Positions 44,175 to 56,505 are shown, numbered from the stretch's first letter. The stretch is 64,000 nt of DNA from Rehmannia glutinosa (GCA_016081115.2 JABTTQ020001474.1:1-64000); one strand, 5' to 3'. Notes: generated by a model from the letters alone, not told the origin. Program-made: numbers and translations.

Positions 44175-45094
44175 AAAAATTCTTACCGTAAGTGTACAGT
44201 GTCAAGTTTTAGTATAGAATGTAAATAAGGTTATCGTCTCCACATGAAATAATATCGAATTATTGCCAAGTATTGTAAATATAAGAGTCTAACTTTATTT
44301 AGAAATTCGAATATGGATGGAGTTTAGTACACTAAAATTAATTATAAAAATTAAGAAAATGATAATTAATCAAAATGATAATACATAAATGATCAAATGA
44401 ATTCTAGAGGTTTGATATATCTAGTTTTCTCTTATGTTATCAATATGGTTTATCAATCACAAATTATCAATTTATAAGCCAAGATTCCTCCAATAATCAT
44501 TTCCTTTCTCAAGTGACAAATGATTTTAGATTTCAATTAGGATACCAATATCTCTATAAAAACCACCAATTAAAATCTCAATAAAAACCATGAATCTCAA
44601 TAAATGACTCCAAAGGTTTCATAAATTTCTCAATTCAATGAAATCCTAGGTTATGCTATTCTAAGGTTATGTATTCAATCACAATTCTCAAGTGTCAAAT
44701 CAAATACACACAACCATCTAAATTATTGATCACAAGTAATTTAGAAGCAATAAATCCAAATAGCACAAATAAATTGAAGAATATAGATTGATAAACCACA
44801 ATCTCAAAATATAAGTTCAAACTTAGATTACATCAACCTCTAGAATTTAAAGAGTTTAGCTCATAATGAAAGTAAATATGCCCATAGCAATACAACAAAA
44901 CATTTCAAAAGATAGATGAAAAGTAACAAGAATAAGATCTAAAGAGTAAGAAGAATCTTCTCTATTTCTAGATTATAGATGCCTTTAATCTTCTTCCCTA
45001 AACCTTCTCTTTTGTCTTCAAGGTGTTTGGTTGGCTGCCCAAGATGCCAAGATCCCTAATTTCACGTCCCAAGAAGTGTATTTATATCCCCATC
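44175..45094 (-). mobile_element. Older Athila-type LTR fragment (R-U5), minus strand
   Basis: The minus strand ends in GACACTGTACACTTACGGTA and GTGGAGACGATAACC-like words, equivalent to the end of the Athila LTR at 7050-7125. A TATA box GATATAAATAC lies at about 45087-45077. The U3 side is cut off at 45094 by the next element. No PBS follows the LTR end on the minus strand, so this is a solo or broken LTR. Confidence 0.75.
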
Positions 45095-46293
45095 TGATAC
45101 ATGTAAAATATACGTGCATTTAAGGGGTTATTTTGATACATTATTGATGTATTTGCATGTATATTAAGTGTATTTTACTTGGTTTCCTTAGAAGGGCATG
45201 ATACTGCTTATTTTTGTAACTTTTTATAGGAAACAGAGCTTAAATGAAAAGATATCAGTTGGAAAGCCCGGACACAATTGGCGAGTGTAAAGAGAAGATA
45301 AAAAAGACAAAGAAAATGGACAAAAACCAACCACACGGTTGGCCTGTGTAGGGTGACACGGCCGTGTGAACTGCCCGTGCGGAGGAACATAACCGCGTGA
45401 AGAGTTCGAGGAAAAACAGAGACAAAACCAAGTCATACGGTCGACCTGTGTTGATCCACACGGCCGTGTGGAGTGGCCGTGTGAAGCCACACGGCCCGTG
45501 TGATCCGTCTGCGTCTGTTTTCGAATCCTTTTCCTATCAGAACTCTACAAGTGATCTCTCCAAGCACATATATAAAGGGACCAAGGCCATGCACGAAAAT
45601 ACAAGTCTTTACATCTGAAAACACACCAAAATACACATGATTACACATATCAAAGGTATTCTGAGAGAGGAGAGCTAGGTTACGAAGCACACCACAAGGC
45701 CTTTCACATCTACGGAAGCACAAGAGTTTCGAAGGCTTGGAAGGAGGATCCATCCTGACAAGAAGGGGTTTTCTTTCTTAGTTTAGATCTCTTGTCTGTA
45801 CTTAAATGATGTCACAATGTTAATTTCTAGTCGTCATGAATTTGTTATCAATGTTTGGCTAATCTTTCGGATCATAGAGCATAATCAAAACTGTGGATTC
45901 ATGTTAAATCTTGATTACTTATTTTCTTAATTGATTCACGTGTTCTATTTTATGAATTTGAGTGCTTATTCTGAATTGTCGATTATCTGATCAATAGTTT
46001 TCATGTCATACTTGTTAGTCCATAATCCGGTAGGTGAGTTATAACTAGACGAAAATCGAAATCAGACATAAATAAGGTAATGTATCGGGAGACTACTTCT
46101 GTTTGTGGGGAGTATTTCAATTCAAAGATCTGTTGAGAGTTAGTAATAGCTGTGATGTACTGGGAGACCTCAATTATTATTAATCTATTATTTATGCACC
46201 ACCCGGGAGGAGGAATAAACTAGTTTAGGAATTGATCCCATAGAAACACATGCATTGGTTTTGTGAAACATTAATTGGATTTAATATTGAAGA
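45095..46293 (+). repeat. 5' LTR of the second Athila-like element, first part
   Basis: Starts TGATACATGTAAAATATACG. Its U3 carries many CACGG/CCGTG palindromes (45330-45515), including the perfect 16-mer CCACACGGCCGTGTGG at 45456-45471. TATA box CATATATAAAGG near 45567-45578. The homologous solo LTR at 52104-53758 confirms the identity. Confidence 0.85.
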
Positions 46294-46392
46294 TATAGGT
46301 GTTGGGTGAAAGAGAATTTAGAAAAAAAACCCTAATATGCTCTCAACTTCAAACGACCGTTCCTAACTCCGATCACCTCCTCCGGCATCGTC

Positions 46393-47945
46393 ATGTCGGA
46401 CCCTTTTGCTGGATTGACGACCAACTTTGATCAACCTGGCAAACGACACGATCAGCTTCAGTTTTCTGGATCAGCACAACCAAACTCACGTCCTCCGCTT
46501 CATCCCTCTAACCCACGTCCACCCATGGCGGTGACTCGTGCAGATTTTTCGACGGACTCCCTTCGCACGGCGGAACAAGATCTGCACACCACCGATGCAC
46601 CTATTCCATTAGGTTGTTGTGGTTACTTGCCCCCTAACTTCTTGCCACATCGATAAAAATCCCACAAATCAACGTTCTTAGGGCCTGGTTTGGGTCTGGT
46701 GCCCGATGCTGCTTACATGTCCACCCGGCAGCCCTCTGTGCTGTCTCCTTCAACGAGTTTGAGCCCTCCTTCAGCAGCCTTATCAACGACGCTGGCCTCA
46801 GGGGGTCCTTACCCCCCAGCGCCTCTCTCATCCCTTTCTATTACCCCCATGGTTCATGCCCATGGGGGGGCCGACCCCTTGTGTGATGTGGTTGGGCGGC
46901 CGGCTGGGAGGCAGCCTTCCTTTGCTGCCTCACCTGCCTCCTCCTCCTAGGGGGTGATGGCCCCTGGGTCAATGGTGTTTCCCAAGCGTTCACGAAGCCC
47001 TCTTATGTCAGCCTCAATTCTCCAGGATATTCCGTGCATGGCAATATGGCTCTCGGTAATTCTACAACCCATGGAGTGCATGAAGTTTCACTCACGAGTC
47101 ATCCCCAATCATAGGCGAACCTGCAACATTCAGCTCATTATGGGCCAAATTTATACCCATGTGTGGACTCTACGTTCGCGCATATGGTTTCTGGTAAATA
47201 CTCTGACCATGCATCTCCTAAACGGACTCCAGGTAACCCTCCAACTTTTGCTAATATTGTTTCTGGTCCTTCTAACCCTATCCCTGAGCCAATTAAGAAA
47301 TGTGAGTATTATTCTGTTATTATGGATGAAAATGTGTACCAACAACGACTTGCGGAATTTCAATTTGCTCTTATTGGTCATGTTATGCTCAGCAAAGGTA
47401 ATAAACCTTGGCCTCTTATGCCTCTTCGCAAAAGGCTTTCAATTATGGGGGTTAATCTGATTGAAAGTTGATACCGTTGGGCAAAGGTTATTTCTATGTT
47501 AAGTTTGCCAACGCTTCGACCGCTCCCCGTGCTCGGGCTAGGGTCACTTGGTCTCTCAATCCTGGTACCATTTGATTATCTCCTTGGGTCCTCCGGATTT
47601 CAACCCCTACAAGGTTAATACTTGACCGCTTTGGTTTGGTGAGAATATTTGAGTTGAGTATTGAATCGGGACCCTAGTTACATTATGGGATTGGCCAAGG
47701 CAATTGGCACACCAGTGCAGGTTGATGAACGGTCTTTGGATGAATCTCTTGGACATTTTGTCCGTGTTTTGGTGGATGTGGACCTTGCTAAACCTCTTCA
47801 GGATCACATTATGGTGGAAAGAAAGGGTCACTGTTCGTTCGCTTCTATAGGGTATGAAAAGCTCCCTTTATTCTGTGGAACCTGTGGTATTACGGGACAT
47901 TCGGCAGCGACCTGTCGAAGATTTGGAAATAATGTCAATTTGTAG
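46393..47945 (+). pseudogene. LINE ORF1 (RNA-binding, DUF4283 plus zinc knuckle)
   Basis: ORF1 coats element RNA. The ATG at 46393 is the first after the leader. A Pro/Ser-rich N-terminal region (46393-46950) is followed, after stops and frame changes, by a DUF4283-like domain (YQQRLAEFQFALIGHVML, 47337-47390; RDPSYIMGLAKAIGTPVQVD, 47664-47723; FVRVLVDVDLAKPL) and the CCHC knuckle CGTCGITGHSAATC (47880-47921). At least three frames are needed, so it is not functional. Confidence 0.8.
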
Positions 47946-48321
47946 GAGCCATTGGGACGTCCTTATTCTCAACGGGGTCATTCCCGAGTCTATCAGGTTT
48001 ATTGTCCGGCTAATAATTCTTCGGATAAGGGAAAAGACGTTGACAACTCAGTGGATAATACGTCCTTGCCTATGCAAACGGGTTCTCCATCTTATGCCAT
48101 CGTCATAGTTTCCTCAGGTTACTTCAATCGGTTACGCAGGGCTCCGTTCCAGTTGCTCATCAGTTGGAAATTGAAGAGGATAACTTTGGGTTGAATAATT
48201 TAAATATGGCTGCTCAGAAGCGGTGGGCAGATTATGCAGATGATGATATTATTTGGGGGTGATACTTATGCGCTCTCACATTCCGGGTCGCCTACCTGGA
48301 GCACCCCCCCGAATCTTCTCA

Positions 48322-49080
48322 ATGAATTGCTTTTATTGGAATATCCGGGGGATAGGGAATGTTGCTTCCCGCAATATTCCTAAAAAGCTCTATAATCACC
48401 ACAAACCTTCCTTGGTTGCTATCGGAGAACCTAAAGTTGATTTGCAGTCTATCTCGGATTCTTATTGGGCCAGTCTTGGTTTACAGTTTGTGGCGCATAA
48501 CTTTCGAGCAACAAAAAGGTCGGATATCTGGATTTTCAGAAGCACGGACATCTCGGTTCTTCAACAAATTCTTATTTCTGATCAGTGCATTATCCTTAAG
48601 GTTCAGTTCTCCAATTACATCTTTCATGTGGGGTTTGTTCATGCGATTTATAATCATGTAATTTGTAGACAGCTTTGGTCGAATATTATTGCTCTGGGTT
48701 GTGATGATCTGGTTTTAATGGGGGATTTTAATGCTATTCTTGGGAATCATGAACATACAGGTCAGGGGGTCACCTCGATGGCTTCTAGCCAGGATTTTTT
48801 GGATTTCTATGATAATGCAGGGTTGATGGCTATTCCCACAGTTGGTAAATTCTTTACTTGGTGCAGCACCCGTCCTCATAAGACTCTCATCCAAGCTCGG
48901 CTTGATCGAGTTATAGCAAGTCCCCGCTTTGCTAATCTTTGGCAGCGGGCTGAAGTTTTTGTTCTTCCTCGCACTTGCTCGGATCATCATCCTCTTTTGA
49001 TGGCTTGTGCGGCCACGGCTCATAAGGGTCCATCTCCATTTCGTTTTCAACGTATATGGACTAATCACCCTGGTTTCTAG
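48322..49080 (+). pseudogene. LINE ORF2, AP endonuclease domain
   Basis: Nicks target DNA. From ATG 48322: MNCFYWNIRGIGN (catalytic Asn), IGEPKVD (catalytic Glu of the EPK/ETK box), LVLMGDFNAIL (catalytic Asp-x-Asn), FTWCSTRP, ARLDRVIASP and the closing SDHHPLLM (catalytic Asp-His). The endonuclease domain is intact up to a TAG at 49078, and the frame then continues. Confidence 0.9.
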
Positions 49081-50797
49081 TCGATTATTGCTTCTTCATG
49101 GGATTCCAAGCTCGCGGGCACCAACCCCTTGATTTGTTTGATGATTAAATTAAAAAGATTGTGTCATGTGCTTCGTTCTTGGAACTCCGAGGTTTTTGGG
49201 GATGTTAATCCTGGGGTGGATGATAAGTTAGAGAAGTTGAGGGAGATTCAGTCGGACATTGAAACTCTTGGGTATAGTCCTGCACGGCACGATCAGGAGC
49301 TTGAAGCTCAGAGCTCTTTTAATCAGGCACTCCAGCGTCAATCTAAGTTTCTTTGCCAGAAATCCCGGGCTGCTTGGTTGGTTGATGGAGACCGCAACAC
49401 TTCATTTTTTCACCGTTGTTGTCAGACTAAGGCCGCTCGGGCTATTATTCACGGTCTGATGATTAATGGTATGCTTTCGACGGACCCGTCTGTCATTCGT
49501 AGTCACATTATTTAGTTCTTTGAGGACTTATTCACAGCTTCTTCTGGTCCGATTCCAGATTTTTCGTTGATCGATCAATTAATTAATCCAGTGGTGTTGG
49601 ATGTGGAGAACGACTGCTTAACTTCCCTCCCATTGGATTTAGAAATTCGAGATGCAGTTTTTGATCTCGGTCTTGACAGTTCCCCGGGGCCAGATGGCTT
49701 TAATGGTTCTTTTTACTAGAACTATTGGGATATTATTGCTACTAATGTCACTACTGATGTGCGCCACTTCTTCTAGACTGGTTATCCTGGACTCAATTCC
49801 AGCTTTATGGTTCTTATTTCGAAATGCAAAGATGCAAATATTGTGGATAATTTCATGCCTATTGTCATGAGCAATTTCATCTTCAAAATTATCACTATGA
49901 TCCTGGCTACTCGATTTGGCCGCATTGTCAGGCGCATTTTGTCTTCTACCCAGTTTGGTTTTATTCCGGGCCGTCACATTCATGATTGTATTGCTTTGGT
50001 GTCAGAGGGTTTCGATGTTCTTCACAATCGGAATGATAGCAAGATGATTCTGAAAATTGATATTCGTAAAGCCTTGGACACTCTCAGCTGGGATTTTCTT
50101 CTATATGTGTTGGGCAGATTTGGCTTCTCTTAACTCGGCTCGTATCTCGATTCTTCTTAATAGCTCTCCAGCCGGTTATTTTGCTTGCACGAGAGGGGTT
50201 CGTCAGGGTGACCCTCTTTCACCTCTTCTCTTTTGTATTGCCGAAGAAGTCCTGGGAAGCTTATCTATCGCCTGGTGTCGTCCCAAGCCCTCACGCCCTT
50301 TGGCTCCGCGTAATATCGTCTTCCCATTCTCTATGCTTTATACAGATGATATTGTTATTCTTTGTACGGCAACCTCTAGCAATGCACGTTATATCTTTGA
50401 TACACTTGGCCACTATGCTTCTCTTTCAAGCCAGGTTTTCAACCCTGCCAAATCAAAGGTATTTTTTGGGGCTCGAGTTTCGCAGTATAGTAAGCAACGC
50501 ATTCAGACGATCATGGGTTTATCGGTCGGATCATTTCCAACTACTTATCTTGGCGTTCCTATATTTAAAGGTGCCCCTAAACAGGGTGTGTTGCGCCCTT
50601 TGTCTGATAAGATCTTGGTTAAATTTAAACGCTGGAAAGGTTCTTTGCTTTCCCTGGCTGGTCGTGTCTGTTTGGTTAACTCTATCATTATCAGCTCCTT
50701 CGTTCACAATATGCTCATCTACAAATTGCCTATCGCGTTGCTCAAGCAGTTGGAGAAGGCTATGCGTAATTTCATTTGGATTGGTGATATTAATTAG
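49081..50797 (+). pseudogene. LINE ORF2, reverse transcriptase domain
   Basis: Continues in frame after TAGs at 49078, 49513, 49717 and 49771. RT blocks: SPGPDGFNGSFY, NIVDNFMPIVMSN, FGFIPGRHIHDCIA, ILKIDIRKALDTLSW (first catalytic Asp region). Then a frameshift near 50110, GVRQGDPLSPLLF, catalytic FSMLYTDDIVIL (YTDD in place of the usual FADD, near 50340), LSSQVFNPAKSKVFFG, TYLGVPIF and WKGSLLSLAGRVCLV. Stop at 50795. Confidence 0.9.
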
Positions 50798-52103
50798 AAG
50801 GGATCTGTTGTGGTTAATTGGATGCGTTGTTGTACCCCTGAGAACGAGGGGGGCTGGGCGTTCGGTCCATCATTTTGGCAAACCGAGCGTTTGTTATGAA
50901 GATGGGTTGGAAGCTTCTCACTTCAGATTCGGTGGTCTATCATACTCTCCGCAGACTTTTCTTGATGGATAATGGTTCGATGAGACGCTCCTTCTTGCCT
51001 TCCTCTATCACGGGGGGCTGCGTCCTCATCAGAGATTGCCGGACACCGATTCGAGATGGATTCCTGGGGCGCACTCTTCGGTTAACTTTTGGACGGATAA
51101 TTGGCTTGGGTACACCATTGCAGATCGGATTGGGATTCCGCATGAATTTCGGACTAACTTTCAAAATACTATCTCGGACTTCTATTTTGACAACACTTGG
51201 TATCTCACTATGTCATTTGTGGAAGCTTATTTGGACATTGTTTGAGATATTGTCCATTGCCCGATTGCTCTGGATTCTTTGGATGAGAGAGTTTGGATTC
51301 ATTCTAGGGATGGAACGGTGTCTTTGAAATCTACATATGCATCTTTACGGCATCCTTCCCTGCGGTTAAATGTGGATCATAGATCTGGTCCCCCTTTATT
51401 GGTCCTACTGCCTGCAGTCTCTGTTTCTCTCACGCGGAATCGATTGATCACATTTTTGTCTCTTGTCATTTTGCAGGAGCTCTCTGGGATGGATTACGGA
51501 CTCTTTTGCTGTGACTTTCAGTAACGTTTATAGCTTCAATGAATTTCTGGTTCACTTAATGGAATTTCATTCAGTGCGCGAATTGCTTTTCTCTGGAGGG
51601 TGGCAGCTGTTTCTTACGTTTGGCTTCTCTGGCATATCAGAAATGATGTGATTTTCAATGACAAGCAATGGACTACGGAGGCGGCGTTGGTTCAGTTGAG
51701 AGCCATGATCATTGAGTCTGCTTCGTTGGATAAAGGGTGCATGCAAAATACTCAGGAGGATTTACTTCATCTACACCGGCTTAAGGTTAGGCGTCCCCAA
51801 GGTTCCTCGTATTATCCAGTGCCTTGGTCTCTTCCCTTTCCTGGCTGGATTAAGGTCAATACAGATGGTTGTGCAACCGGAGCTCCAGGACGTACTACAA
51901 CAGCGGGCGTTACCGTATGTATCGCGGGTTTTTTCGTGGGTGTTTCGTGGAGCAGTGTGGTACGGGCTTTGCATTCGAGGCAGAACTTATTGCGGCCATG
52001 CGTGCAATTTCTATGCTTTTCACAAAGGATGGACGAATATTTGGTACGGAATTAGATTCTACGTATGTGGTTGACCTTATTCGCGCTCAGAGTGGTTCCA
52101 TCC
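50798..52103 (+). pseudogene. LINE ORF2, zf-RVT and RNase H, first part
   Basis: Several frames. KMGWKLLTSDS (50890s), VNFWTDNWLG, DERVWIHSRDGTVSLKSTYASL (zf-RVT), a damaged Cys/His block near 51410-51470, YVWLLWHIRNDVIFND, then RNase H GWIKVNTDGCATGA (catalytic Asp) and AFEAELIAAMRAI (catalytic Glu). It is cut at 52103 by a solo LTR after the RNase H word AQSGSIL. Confidence 0.85.
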
Positions 52104-53763
52104 TGATGAGTGTAAAATATGCGTGCATTTAAGGGCTTAAAATGATATATATTTGATGCATTTTCACGCATATTCAATATGTTTTGCTTGGTTTTCCTTG
52201 TTGGGCGTGATACTGTGTACTCTTGTGAATTTTGCAGAAAATGGAGCTAAATTGGATAAAAAGAGATATCACGTTCCAAAGTATAGGTCAAGAGCTAATG
52301 TACGAGCAAAAATATGAAGGAGAGAAGCATGGAAGGTCAAACAAAAGGAATTTTCCTTCAAAAACGTCAAAACGTGCTAACAGTTTCCAGCACTGGCAGA
52401 GTTCAGTATTTTGGCCATAACTTCCTCTACAAACTTGATATTGAGGTGATTCAAGTGGCCGTGGAAAGCTAAGAGAAAGCTCTACAACTTTGAAGACCCC
52501 AACATCAAATTCTGATCACACGACCCGGCCGTGTGGGTTGACACGGTCGTGCGATGTAACTGGGGCTGAATTGGTCTCATTTTCCTACTCAAACTCTGCA
52601 AGTGATCTCTCCAAGCATCTATAAAAGGGACCCAAGGCTATGCACGAAAAATCATCCATCAATACATTATTACATATATAAAACACATCAAATAACACAG
52701 GAACAAAGGAATCGAAGAGCTTCTGAGAGCAAAAGGCTAGGCCGCGAAGAACACCACAAGGCTTTCGCATCTAGGGAGCACAAGAGCTTCGAGGGCTTGG
52801 AAGGGGAATCCATCCTGACAAGAAGGGGTTTTCTTTCTATGTCTAAGAACTCTTGTATGTGCTTACATGATGTCATAATATTGATTCGGATTTGTCTATG
52901 AGTTTGTAATCAATGTTCGGCATATGTTTTGGATCTTAGGGGCATAATCGAAACTGTGAATTTAATATTAATATGATTATTTGTTTTCTTAATTAATTCA
53001 TGTGTTCTATTTTATGAATTCGAGTGCTTATTTTATAATTGCTTTTTATTTGGCCAATAATTTGCATGTCATATTTCTAGTCCATAATCCGAGAGTTGAG
53101 TTCTAGTAAGACGAAAATCGAATTCAGACATGAAACATGTGTGACAAACGTGTTTGTGGGGAGTCATTTAATTCACAAATCTTTTGGGAGTTAATAAGAA
53201 TTGTAACGATCCGAGAGGACTACAATTGTTATTAATGAACTGTTTACGCACCACCTGACCAGGGGAGTAAATGAATTTAGTAATTTGAACCCATAGAATT
53301 GCATGAATTGGTTTTTAAAACTTTATTCGCATTTAATATTAAAGAAGCATCTTGAGATTATGTGCCTAAGGTTGCTCCTAATGATGTTGAAAATATTTGT
53401 GGGGTTCTCAAATTTACTTTATTTATTTTTCTTATTGTTTCGATTTTTTCCTTAGACTAAAATGCTCTAGAAGACTAGAATTATGCGTCCTATCGCTAGT
53501 TGCCACTCTTGAGTTCAGTAACGAGGCTGCCAAAAAAGGCGTTCAAAGCCTCTACAATGGTTTCATCAGAGAAGTGAAATATCCGAGGTGGGTAGCCAAC
53601 TTGATTTTCGGTCGCTTCAATAAAATTGGAATACTATGTTATTATAGCTTAAGTGTTTCGAGCTTCAATCCCTGAGAAATACAACCTTGCTTGCCATTAT
53701 CCTATAAACTACACTGTACATTTGCAGTTAGATGAACCAAAATAATTTTTGGCGAACACATCC
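52099..53763 (+). mobile_element. Solo LTR inside the LINE, 5-bp target-site duplication
   Basis: LTR 52104-53758 (1655 bp) starts TGATGAGTGTAAAATATGCG and ends TTTTTGGCGAACA. Identical CATCC pentamers at 52099-52103 and 53759-53763 flank it. It is a relative of the 45095 LTR (same start, TATA TCTATAAAAGGGACC near 52618-52632, CACGG/CCGTG motifs at 52525-52555, same end). It has no internal region, so it formed by LTR-LTR recombination. It carries an extra segment of about 150 bp (53455-53605). Confidence 0.93.
53455..53605 (+). pseudogene. Captured gypsy RT fragment within the solo LTR
   Basis: This stretch is absent from the sister LTR (54230-54330 region). One frame, open from 53397, reads KKGVQSLYNGFIREVKYPRW then VAN (53537-53600). 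GFIREVKYP-W-AN is the N-terminal reverse-transcriptase block of Tat/Ogre-type gypsy elements. The flanking LTR sequence resumes directly afterwards (GGTCGCTTCAATAAAATTGG). Confidence 0.55.
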
Positions 53764-54175
53764 CGTGGCGTCTGATTAGTCAATGGCATTTTACTCTCTT
53801 TCTGCTTTCCCAGATGAACATTGTGATTTCTCACATTTATCGGGAAGGTAACTGTGTGGCAGATCGTCTCAGCAATTACTCGTGTGACTCTGCTTGGTGG
53901 GACGCCTCCCCAGTGGATATATCTCTCTTCTCACTGATGACTATGTCGGTCCTACGCAGTATAAATTTGTTAGCTAGTATTGTGTTATGCTCTTTTGTTT
54001 TGGTTGTATGGATTTATCTTCTCTCGCCGGGGTACTCTTTCCTACTAAGGGTTTTCCCCACAAGGGTGGGTTTTACCTTCGTAGGTTTTTAACGAGGCCT
54101 CAAACATTGCGCTACCTGGTCGCCTTGTGACCAGGATTTTTCCTTTCTTTATATATTATTTCAATTCTTATTAAA
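53764..54175 (+). pseudogene. LINE ORF2 C-terminus and 3' UTR
   Basis: Resumes LINE RNase H after the solo LTR: VISHIYREGNCVADRLSNYS (final RNase H helix with catalytic Asp). Then comes a 3' UTR containing ACCTTCGTAGGTTTTTAACG and GAGGC, a phrase typical of this LINE type, and an A-rich end. Confidence 0.85.
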
Positions 54176-54176
54176 A

Positions 54177-54462
54177 ATTGGATTTAATATTGAAGAAGCA
54201 TGTTGAGATTATGTGCTTAGGGCTACTTTCGTATTTTTTGAAAATACTTGTGGGTTCAAAATTTATTTCTTTTTATTTTTAATTTTCGATTCTTTTTATA
54301 AAAACTTGTGATATTCGGTAGCTTCAATAAAATTGGAACGCGATGTTATTATAGCCTAAGTGTTTCATAGTCAATCCCTGAGGAATACGACCTTGCTCGC
54401 CATTATTCTATAAACTACACTGTACACTTGCAGTATAGAGATCCAAATATTTTTGGCGAACA
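54177..54462 (+). repeat. 5' LTR of the second Athila-like element, last part
   Basis: Resumes at the LINE duplication and ends TTTTTGGCGAACA, matching the last 290 bases of the solo LTR (apart from its extra segment). Confidence 0.88.
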
Positions 54463-54468
54463 AGTTTT

Positions 54469-54486
54469 TGGTGCCGTTGCCAGGGA
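54469..54486 (+). other. Primer-binding site (tRNA-Asp type)
   Basis: TGGTGCCGTTGCCAGGGA, six bases after the LTR end. It differs from the 7140 site at two positions. Confidence 0.8.
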
Positions 54487-54761
54487 TTGAAAGATTATAC
54501 TTAGATATAGTAATAAGTAGTTCAATCTTAATTGAAGCTTTTTGTAAATATTTCTTAATTTTTTATTTTCAATTTTTTTTGTAAATAAATTTATATTTTT
54601 TTTATTTTTTTTTTGTAAAATTATTTTATTACTTCGGTTCTAACATTGTTTTTGTTAAGTACAGATAGTGCATGATCACGCGTTCTAGATCTACCTAGCC
54701 AATACCCATTGATTTAGAAATCGAGAAGATAACAAAACAACTAGGGAAAAGATCTAAAGCA

Positions 54762-56004
54762 ATGGCAGATGGGACTAATCAGAATGCTGGGAATAACAGA
54801 AACAATGAGAAACGCCCACCTGCGGCAGATGTACAGGACCAGATTGTGGAAAGTCACGCGAGAAGGACAGTTAGGGACTACATCCAGCCCGAAGTTAGTC
54901 AGACTTATGGGGGTATGGCTCGTCTGCCGATCAATGCAAACAACTTTGAACTAAAACCTGCATTGATCCAGATGGTTTCATAGAATTAGTTTGGGGGAAG
55001 AGCCGTTGATGATCCAAAGGGACATCTGGCGCAATTCTTAGAGATCTGCCATACTGTTAAGATGAATGGTGTTTCTGAGGATACCATTCGATGCCGCTTT
55101 TTCGAATTCTCTCTGCGCGATATGGCTAAGGGATGGTTATGCTCTGCTCTTTAACACCACCCGCAACAAATTGGGCTGAACTAAGTCAGCAATTTTTAGC
55201 CAAATATTTTCCCCCTAGTAAAATGCTGCAATTGAAATATGAAATTGCCCAGTTAGGCAGTTAGATTTTGAGCCATTATATAAGGCATGGGATAGATTCA
55301 GAGAATTACAAAGGAAGTGCCCTCAACATAGATATCCTGATTACCAACATGTTAAGTATTTCTATAATGGTTTAAGTGGTAACACGAGAACTATTATAGA
55401 TGATGCATCTAGAGGTGCACTGCTAGGGAAATATCCAGTTGAGGAACTAGAACTGCTAGAGGAGATGGCAAATAATAGTTACCAGTGGCCATCCGAGAGA
55501 TCCAATGTCAGACGTGTGAAAGAGGTTCATGATGAGAAAGTTGCCATGCTCACAGAACAAGTATCCGTGCTAAATATGAAACTGGACGCAATGCAACAAG
55601 TGACTCAAAGAGATCCTGCGGTTGTTGAAGAAGAGGCAAGTTTTGTGGGACAACAAAGGAACTTCAACAATAATTACTATCACCCGGGGCTGCGAAATCA
55701 TGCAATCTTTTCATATGCTAATAACAAAAACAATTTGCAGCCACCTCCGGGATTTAATGTGGGTAATCAAGGCAGAGCGGAGTCAAGTGACAAGAACGCA
55801 TCTGTAGAAGAGACGCTATCCTCGTATATCAGAGAAACTAGAGCAAGATTGAACAAAAATGAAGCAAAGATAGACATGATTGAGGAACAAGTCATTCAGT
55901 TGAACACGAACGTAAATGCAAGATTGAAATCTCTAGAAACACAAGTAGTCCAGATCGCTACTACAGTGGGAGGCCAACATCAAAAGGCAAATTCCCAGCG
56001 TTAA
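54762..56004 (+). pseudogene. Athila gag (second element)
   Basis: Same landmarks as the gag at 7.3 kb but more decayed. Frame 54762-54983: MADGTNQNAG, RTVRDYIQPEVSQTYGGM, INANNFELKPALIQMVS. A stop follows, then shifted frames with FLEICHTVKMNGVS and CPQHRYP-like words. A clean frame at 55465-56004 reads MANNSYQWPSER, the spacer, YHPGLRNHAIFSY and a coiled-coil tail (NKNEAKIDMIEEQVIQLN). At least four lesions. Confidence 0.8.
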
Positions 56005-56160
56005 ATCGAATCGAGGAGTCAATGCCATTCGTGTGATGGATGGTAGAGATTATGAGGGCTCACAGATTTCAACTGACCAAGTTCAATGATAGTGAAAAAG
56101 GGAAATATGAAGTCTGGTTGAAGACGTAAAACTTAGCGCTTTATGGGAGGCAACCCAACT
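56005..56160 (+). other. Junction where pol has been deleted
   Basis: Gag is followed within about 130 bases by AAACTTAGCGCTTTATGGGA and GGCAACCCAA (56128-56158), the post-integrase marker of Athila elements. Protease, RT, RNase H and integrase are absent, an expected 4 kb. Confidence 0.7.
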
Positions 56161-56329
56161 TATTTCCTATTTTTATTTAATTTTGATCGCCTTCGGTTTA
56201 ATTAAATTTTAATTCCATTTTTTTATTAACTTAATTTTTAGTTGTGTTTGGTTTTGTGAGTTATTGTGTAGGAGAGTCACGGCAAACTCTGGGTTCTGAA
56301 TAAAAAAAAAAGTACGAAAATACATCACA

Positions 56330-56505
56330 CAACTGTGTTAACCAAGTCACACGGGCCATGCGACTCAGCGAGCAGGGACTTGTCACACGGACAGACCGTG
56401 TGACACTACACGGACGTGTGGAGTTGGACAGTGAGGCAACATCGGACGTCCAGTGTCGTATGGGTGGGCCATGCGAGCCCACATGGGCCGTGTGGACGTA
56501 GCAAA
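56330..56505 (+). promoter_or_regulatory. CACGG/CCGTG motif cluster before ORF3
   Basis: Contains CACACGGGCC, CACACGGACAGACCGTGTG, CACGGACGTGTGG and CACATGGGCCGTGTGG, the same motif as this family's LTR. The following tctcatttttaacttccaaaactca resembles the LTR stretch between motif block and TATA. Position relative to ORF3 matches 12942-13046 in the first element. Confidence 0.5.

Larger units (their letters stand above)
46274..54197 (+). mobile_element. Full-length L1-type LINE with a 20-bp target-site duplication
   Basis: A 20-base duplication (attggatttaatattgaaga, 46274-46293 and 54177-54196) flanks a LINE that is about 6.2 kb after removing the solo LTR inside it. It has a 5' leader, ORF1, ORF2 (endonuclease, RT, zinc finger, RNase H) and a 3' UTR ending in an A-rich end (ttaaaa). 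Both ORFs are broken. Confidence 0.9.
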
